Source: Paenibacillus sp. NFR01
GTDB lineage: Bacteria > Bacillota > Bacilli > Paenibacillales > Paenibacillaceae
Assembly (NCBI RefSeq): GCF_900111565.1
Contig: NZ_FOIK01000001.1
Span: forward strand, 2,325,309-2,389,308
Length of the DNA stretch: 64,000 bases
Direction: 5' to 3'
This document shows positions 61,028 to 64,000 of the stretch, in pieces; positions within the stretch are counted from its first letter, which is position 1, and each line of letters begins with the position of its first letter. The position numbers and the translations under genes were made by a program. The notes under the pieces are model-generated. The model was given only the letters and a program-made list of their open reading frames with translations, had not been told where the DNA came from and did not search any database.

Positions 61028-62782
61028 ATGAAACTAGACAGCAGATTTTCGGGCTACGACGCCCGCGCTTTACGGAAAGACATCATATCGGGCCTGATCG
61101 TAGGCATCGTCGCCATCCCGCTGGGGATGGCGTTTGCCATTGCTTCCGGCGTAAAGCCGGAATACGGGCTGTACACCGTCATCGTAGCCGGCATCCTGAT
61201 CTCCTTGTTCGGTGGCTCCAAATTCCAGATCGGCGGGCCGACCGGCGCGTTTGTGCCGATTCTCTTCGCAATCGTCATGCAATACGGCTATGAAAGCCTG
61301 CTGACGGCCGGTTTTCTTGCCGGAATTCTGCTCGTGCTGATGGGGCTGTTCAAAGTCGGCGGCTTGATCCGCTTCATCCCGCGTCCGGTCACGATCGGCT
61401 TCACCACCGGCATCGCCGTGACCATCGCCTCGGGGCAGATCGCCAATTTTCTTGGGCTGCGCAATCTTGAAAAGCATGAAAAGTTTTTACCGAATATGAA
61501 AGAAATCGGTCAGCATTTGGGAACGACGAGCGTATACAGCGTCCTGACCGCCGGCATTTGCCTTGCCGTCCTGCTGCTGATGCCGAAAGTACTGCCGAAG
61601 TTCCCGCCATCGCTGGTGGGGCTGCTGGTCTCTACCGTGGCGGCAACGGTATTTTTCCCCGACCGGGTCGCCACCATCGGCTCGGCGTACGGGGCCATCT
61701 CCAGCTCCCTGCCAGGACTGCATCTGCCGGATTTGTCCTTCGATAATATCCGCCGGCTGTTCGGACCGGCGTGCATTATCGCCATGCTCGGCGGCATCGA
61801 GTCGCTGCTGTCCGCCGTCGTCGCCGACGGGATGGCCGGCACGCGCCACAACAGCAACAAAGAGCTGGTCGGCCAAGGCATCGCCAATCTCGTCACGCCG
61901 CTGTTCGGCGGCATCCCGGCCACCGGAGCGATTGCCCGTACGGCGACCAATATCAAGAACGGCGCGGCCTCGCCGCTCTCGGGCGTCATCCACGGCGTCG
62001 TCGTGCTGCTGGTGCTGATGATTTTCGCGCCATACGCTTCGCAAATTCCGCTGGCCAGTATGGCCCCGATCCTGATGATGGTCGCTTGGAACATGAGCGA
62101 ACGCAAGGAATTCGCCCATATCCTCGGGATGAAGAATGCCGAATCCGTCGTTCTCGTCTGCACCTTCCTGCTCACCGTGCTGCTGGATCTGACCACCGCC
62201 GTCGAGATCGGCCTGCTGCTGTCCGCAGCCGTTTTTATCAAAAATATGAGCGGGTTCCTCGTCACAGCCAAAGGCCTGCCGGATCCTGCCGACAAGCGCG
62301 TCTCCGCCGGCATGGTCCATGAGCAGCATAACTGCCCGCAGATCAGCATTTATACGATAGAAGGCGCCTTGTTCTTCGGCGTGGCCGAGATGTTCGAGCA
62401 ATCGATCAAGGCTGAGCTCCGCAGCAAACCGAAGGTGCTCATTCTGCGGATGAGCAATGTTCCGTATATGGATACGACGGCAGAATCCTATTTTGCAGGC
62501 GTGGTCAAATCATTCACCAAACACGGCGGACGAGTGCTCATTTCGGAAATCCAGAATCAGCCGCTGGAGATGCTGCGCAAAACCGGGCTTGAAGCCTTTA
62601 TCGGGCCGGAGTACTTTTTCTCAAAAACCGGGGAAGCCATCACGCTTGCCCTGACGAAGCTGAACGAAACGAAATGCGCCGGCTGCCGGCATTTTGCCTT
62701 CAGCGAATGCGAGCAGCTTGCCCAGACCCGCAGGAAGGAACTGGCAGTTCCCGCAGCGAATAGTTCCCTGCAACAGCTATAA
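61028..62782 (+). CDS. SulP family anion transporter with STAS domain
   Basis: 584 aa. Family marks: RALRKDIISGLIVGIVAIPL, the GGPTGAFVPI segment in TM3, GGIPATGAIARTATNIKNGA in TM8-10, and a C-terminal STAS domain (about residues 435-550, SIYTIEGALFFGVAEMFEQS, MDTTAESYF). SulP proteins carry sulfate, bicarbonate or other anions. The very C-terminus has an unusual Cys cluster (CAGCRHFAFSEC, about residues 555-566) that could bind metal or sense redox state. Start ATG 61028 lies downstream of the promoter; the frame opens earlier. Confidence 0.88.
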   Translation: MKLDSRFSGYDARALRKDIISGLIVGIVAIPLGMAFAIASGVKPEYGLYTVIVAGILISLFGGSKFQIGGPTGAFVPILFAIVMQYGYESLLTAGFLAGILLVLMGLFKVGGLIRFIPRPVTIGFTTGIAVTIASGQIANFLGLRNLEKHEKFLPNMKEIGQHLGTTSVYSVLTAGICLAVLLLMPKVLPKFPPSLVGLLVSTVAATVFFPDRVATIGSAYGAISSSLPGLHLPDLSFDNIRRLFGPACIIAMLGGIESLLSAVVADGMAGTRHNSNKELVGQGIANLVTPLFGGIPATGAIARTATNIKNGAASPLSGVIHGVVVLLVLMIFAPYASQIPLASMAPILMMVAWNMSERKEFAHILGMKNAESVVLVCTFLLTVLLDLTTAVEIGLLLSAAVFIKNMSGFLVTAKGLPDPADKRVSAGMVHEQHNCPQISIYTIEGALFFGVAEMFEQSIKAELRSKPKVLILRMSNVPYMDTTAESYFAGVVKSFTKHGGRVLISEIQNQPLEMLRKTGLEAFIGPEYFFSKTGEAITLALTKLNETKCAGCRHFAFSECEQLAQTRRKELAVPAANSSLQQL

Positions 62783-62820
62783 AACGCACCGCATAACGCT
62801 GGGGAATGATGGGGGATACG

Positions 62821-63741
62821 ATGTTTACAGAGACGCAAATATTGGAGCACTTGAACCGGGAGCATCGTTCCGGGTTTCATGATATGGTTTGGTTCCGCGA
62901 CGGCGGCAGCCTGTCCTATCTTATCCGGTCCGGAGATCAGCGTTATTTTCTCAAAATCATCCGCCCGCAAATGCTGGAAACCGCAATCCAGTCGATCGGC
63001 ATTCATCTGTACCTTCGGCGTCATCAATTTCCGGTACCGGCCATCATTCCCGGACGAACGGGGAGCCCGTATAGCATTGCGGAGACGGCGCAAGGGCGTT
63101 ATCTGTTCGTGGTCTACGAATATTTGGAGGGCGCAGAGCCGGATATTCATCAGCATGCCGAAAGCATCGGCAGCCTGACGGGCGTTTTTCATGCGCTGAT
63201 GCAGGGGTACAGCGGTCCGCTGACAGAGCGGGGCAAAGATTTTTTCCTGGACCGGTACCTCGGGATTTTGAAGAAAAAGAATTATCCCGAACCTAAATGG
63301 CAGGCATATGCCAACTACGGAAACGAGCTTTGGGCGCGGGTGAAGCATCTGCCTTACGGCTACTGCCATGGGGATTTAAACCGCGGCAATCTGCTGCAGA
63401 CGGCTTCCGGCGATATTTATTTGCTGGACCTCGACACCTCGTGCCGGTCGTTCCCGCTCTACGACATTGCACTGGTCTGCAACTGCACTGACTATTTCCG
63501 CTTTGAGGAAAAGGATTATGCGGAGACCCGCGACATTCTGGAGCGTTTTCTGAGCGGATATACGCAGCACCGTGAGATCTCCGCGCGGATGCGGGCGGCC
63601 ATCTTCGACCTGATTGCGCTGATGCATTACCAGCTTCAGGCCACCATCATCGAGATTTACGGGCTGGACTGCGTGGATGAACGTTTCGTCGACGACCAGC
63701 TGGAGTGGCTGCAAAAATGGCAGAAAGCAAGCCGGGGTTGA
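62821..63741 (+). CDS. APH/CotS-type phosphotransferase family protein
   Basis: 306 aa from ATG 62821 (GGGGGA just upstream; an in-frame ATG at 62806 is the alternative). The kinase-like core shows the phosphate-transfer loop YCHGDLNRGNLL (catalytic Asp about residue 190) and the metal-binding LLDLDTS. The family covers aminoglycoside kinases, homoserine kinase type II and spore coat proteins CotS/YtaA; the substrate is unknown here. It follows SulP by 38 bp and may be co-transcribed. Confidence 0.8.
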   Translation: MFTETQILEHLNREHRSGFHDMVWFRDGGSLSYLIRSGDQRYFLKIIRPQMLETAIQSIGIHLYLRRHQFPVPAIIPGRTGSPYSIAETAQGRYLFVVYEYLEGAEPDIHQHAESIGSLTGVFHALMQGYSGPLTERGKDFFLDRYLGILKKKNYPEPKWQAYANYGNELWARVKHLPYGYCHGDLNRGNLLQTASGDIYLLDLDTSCRSFPLYDIALVCNCTDYFRFEEKDYAETRDILERFLSGYTQHREISARMRAAIFDLIALMHYQLQATIIEIYGLDCVDERFVDDQLEWLQKWQKASRG

Positions 63742-63757
63742 GCCGGCTTGCTTTCTG
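63721..63757 (+). terminator. Terminator of the phosphotransferase gene, overlapping its 3' end
   Basis: Perfect 15-bp stem (63721-63735 / 63743-63757). Its left arm encodes the last residues of the protein (QKASRG), so coding and termination signals overlap; the T tract is short. Confidence 0.75.
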
Positions 63758-63773
63758 TATCCCGCGAATGAAT

Positions 63774-63818
63774 AAAGAGCATGGCCTCGCCCCCACCGGC
63801 GGAGTCATGCTCTTTGTT
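63774..63818. terminator. Bidirectional terminator near the right edge
   Basis: AAAGAGCAT (63774-63782) / ATGCTCTTT (63807-63815) with an inner GCC/GGC stem, ending the converging genes. Confidence 0.75.
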
Positions 63819-63830
63819 CAAAAGGAAGGG

Positions 63831-64000
63831 CTAGCGGTTCATCGCCAGCCGCATTTTTGAGATGATCTTACGAATGCTTTCTTCTGATAAATGGTAGCGT
63901 TTCTGCAGTTCGTTCACCGAGCAGCCGCTCTTGTGGCTGCAGAAAATTTCTTCGTTGCGGACCGCGATCTCCCGGCGCGTGCCGCTGTTTTCGCCCCATT
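63831..64000 (-). CDS. CD3324/Mor-like small helix-turn-helix protein (partial, C-terminus only)
   Basis: Only the last ~55 codons are present; the gene continues beyond the right edge. The translation WGENSGTRREIAVRNEEIFC followed by KRYHLSEESIRKIISKMRLA, ending at TAG 63833, matches the CD3324 / Mor transcription-activator-like family, whose members show the WGENSG(T/S)R signature and a C-terminal helix-turn-helix. Function is unknown; a regulatory role is inferred. Confidence 0.75.
   Translation of the reverse strand, partial: WGENSGTRREIAVRNEEIFCSHKSGCSVNELQKRYHLSEESIRKIISKMRLAMNR

Overview
The window looks like a chromosomal segment of a Paenibacillus-type, moderately GC-rich Firmicute. 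Supporting signs are Firmicute strong Shine-Dalgarno sites with ATG/GTG/TTG starts, a T-box leader on leuS, the comER/comEA-comEB-comEC late-competence locus, CymR and RarA proteins of Bacillus type, SLH-anchored surface enzymes, a membrane AraC regulator with an extracytoplasmic sensor, and families of short palindromic intergenic repeats. Genus is an inference; no rRNA or tRNA gene is present.

Layout. 1-5.5 kb: ECF sigma/anti-sigma pair (SigW type), a luciferase-like flavin oxidoreductase, and a Fur-controlled iron(III)-siderophore ABC transporter whose binding protein is divergent from permease and ATPase. 5.5-10.5 kb: a GNAT acetyltransferase, then the KDG pathway (eda and kdgK divergent, with a KdgR-like LacI regulator beyond about 1 kb of repeat DNA). 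10.6-20.4 kb: a second ECF sigma/anti-sigma pair, comEC, comEB, comEA, divergent comER, and leuS behind a complete promoter-T-box-terminator leader. 20.4-23.9 kb: an accessory block (Asp/Glu racemase-like protein, DHA2 drug exporter, TetR regulator, SnoaL-like protein) in which three promoters carry the same TetR-type operator. 24-29.3 kb: conserved sulfur/tRNA housekeeping genes (AI-2E family permease, zinc-ribbon protein, PRC-barrel protein, cysteine desulfurase, CymR, MnmA).

30-52.5 kb is the most distinctive part: a glycan-utilisation locus. A surface-anchored, multidomain GH27 enzyme (SLH domains), a membrane AraC-type regulator, an LplB/LplC/lipoprotein oligosaccharide importer without its own ATPase, and a set of apparently cytoplasmic enzymes (SGNH esterase, GH110-like alpha-1,3-galactosidase, two GH95 fucosidase-like enzymes, GH38 alpha-mannosidase, plus a thiol oxidoreductase) are arranged on one strand. 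Three promoters in this locus (upstream of the importer operon, the GH38 gene and the GH27 gene) share one architecture: two TGTAC-type half-sites about 20 bp apart, a -10 element 23-24 bp downstream, and a cre-like CcpA site at the transcription start. I read this as a three-promoter regulon of the AraC-type regulator under catabolite repression. GH110 plus GH95 activity would suit a Gal-alpha-1,3-(Fuc-alpha-1,2)-Gal type (blood-group-B-like) or related fucosylated, galactosylated glycan.

52.5-64 kb: a five-gene oligopeptide importer (oppABCDF), rarA, an ArsR-type regulator followed by a SulP anion transporter with a matching palindromic operator at its promoter, an APH-type kinase-like protein, and the 3' part of a CD3324/Mor-like small regulator running off the end. 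In Bacillus subtilis rarA lies next to cymR, so the roughly 31 kb between them here is a candidate insertion or rearrangement.
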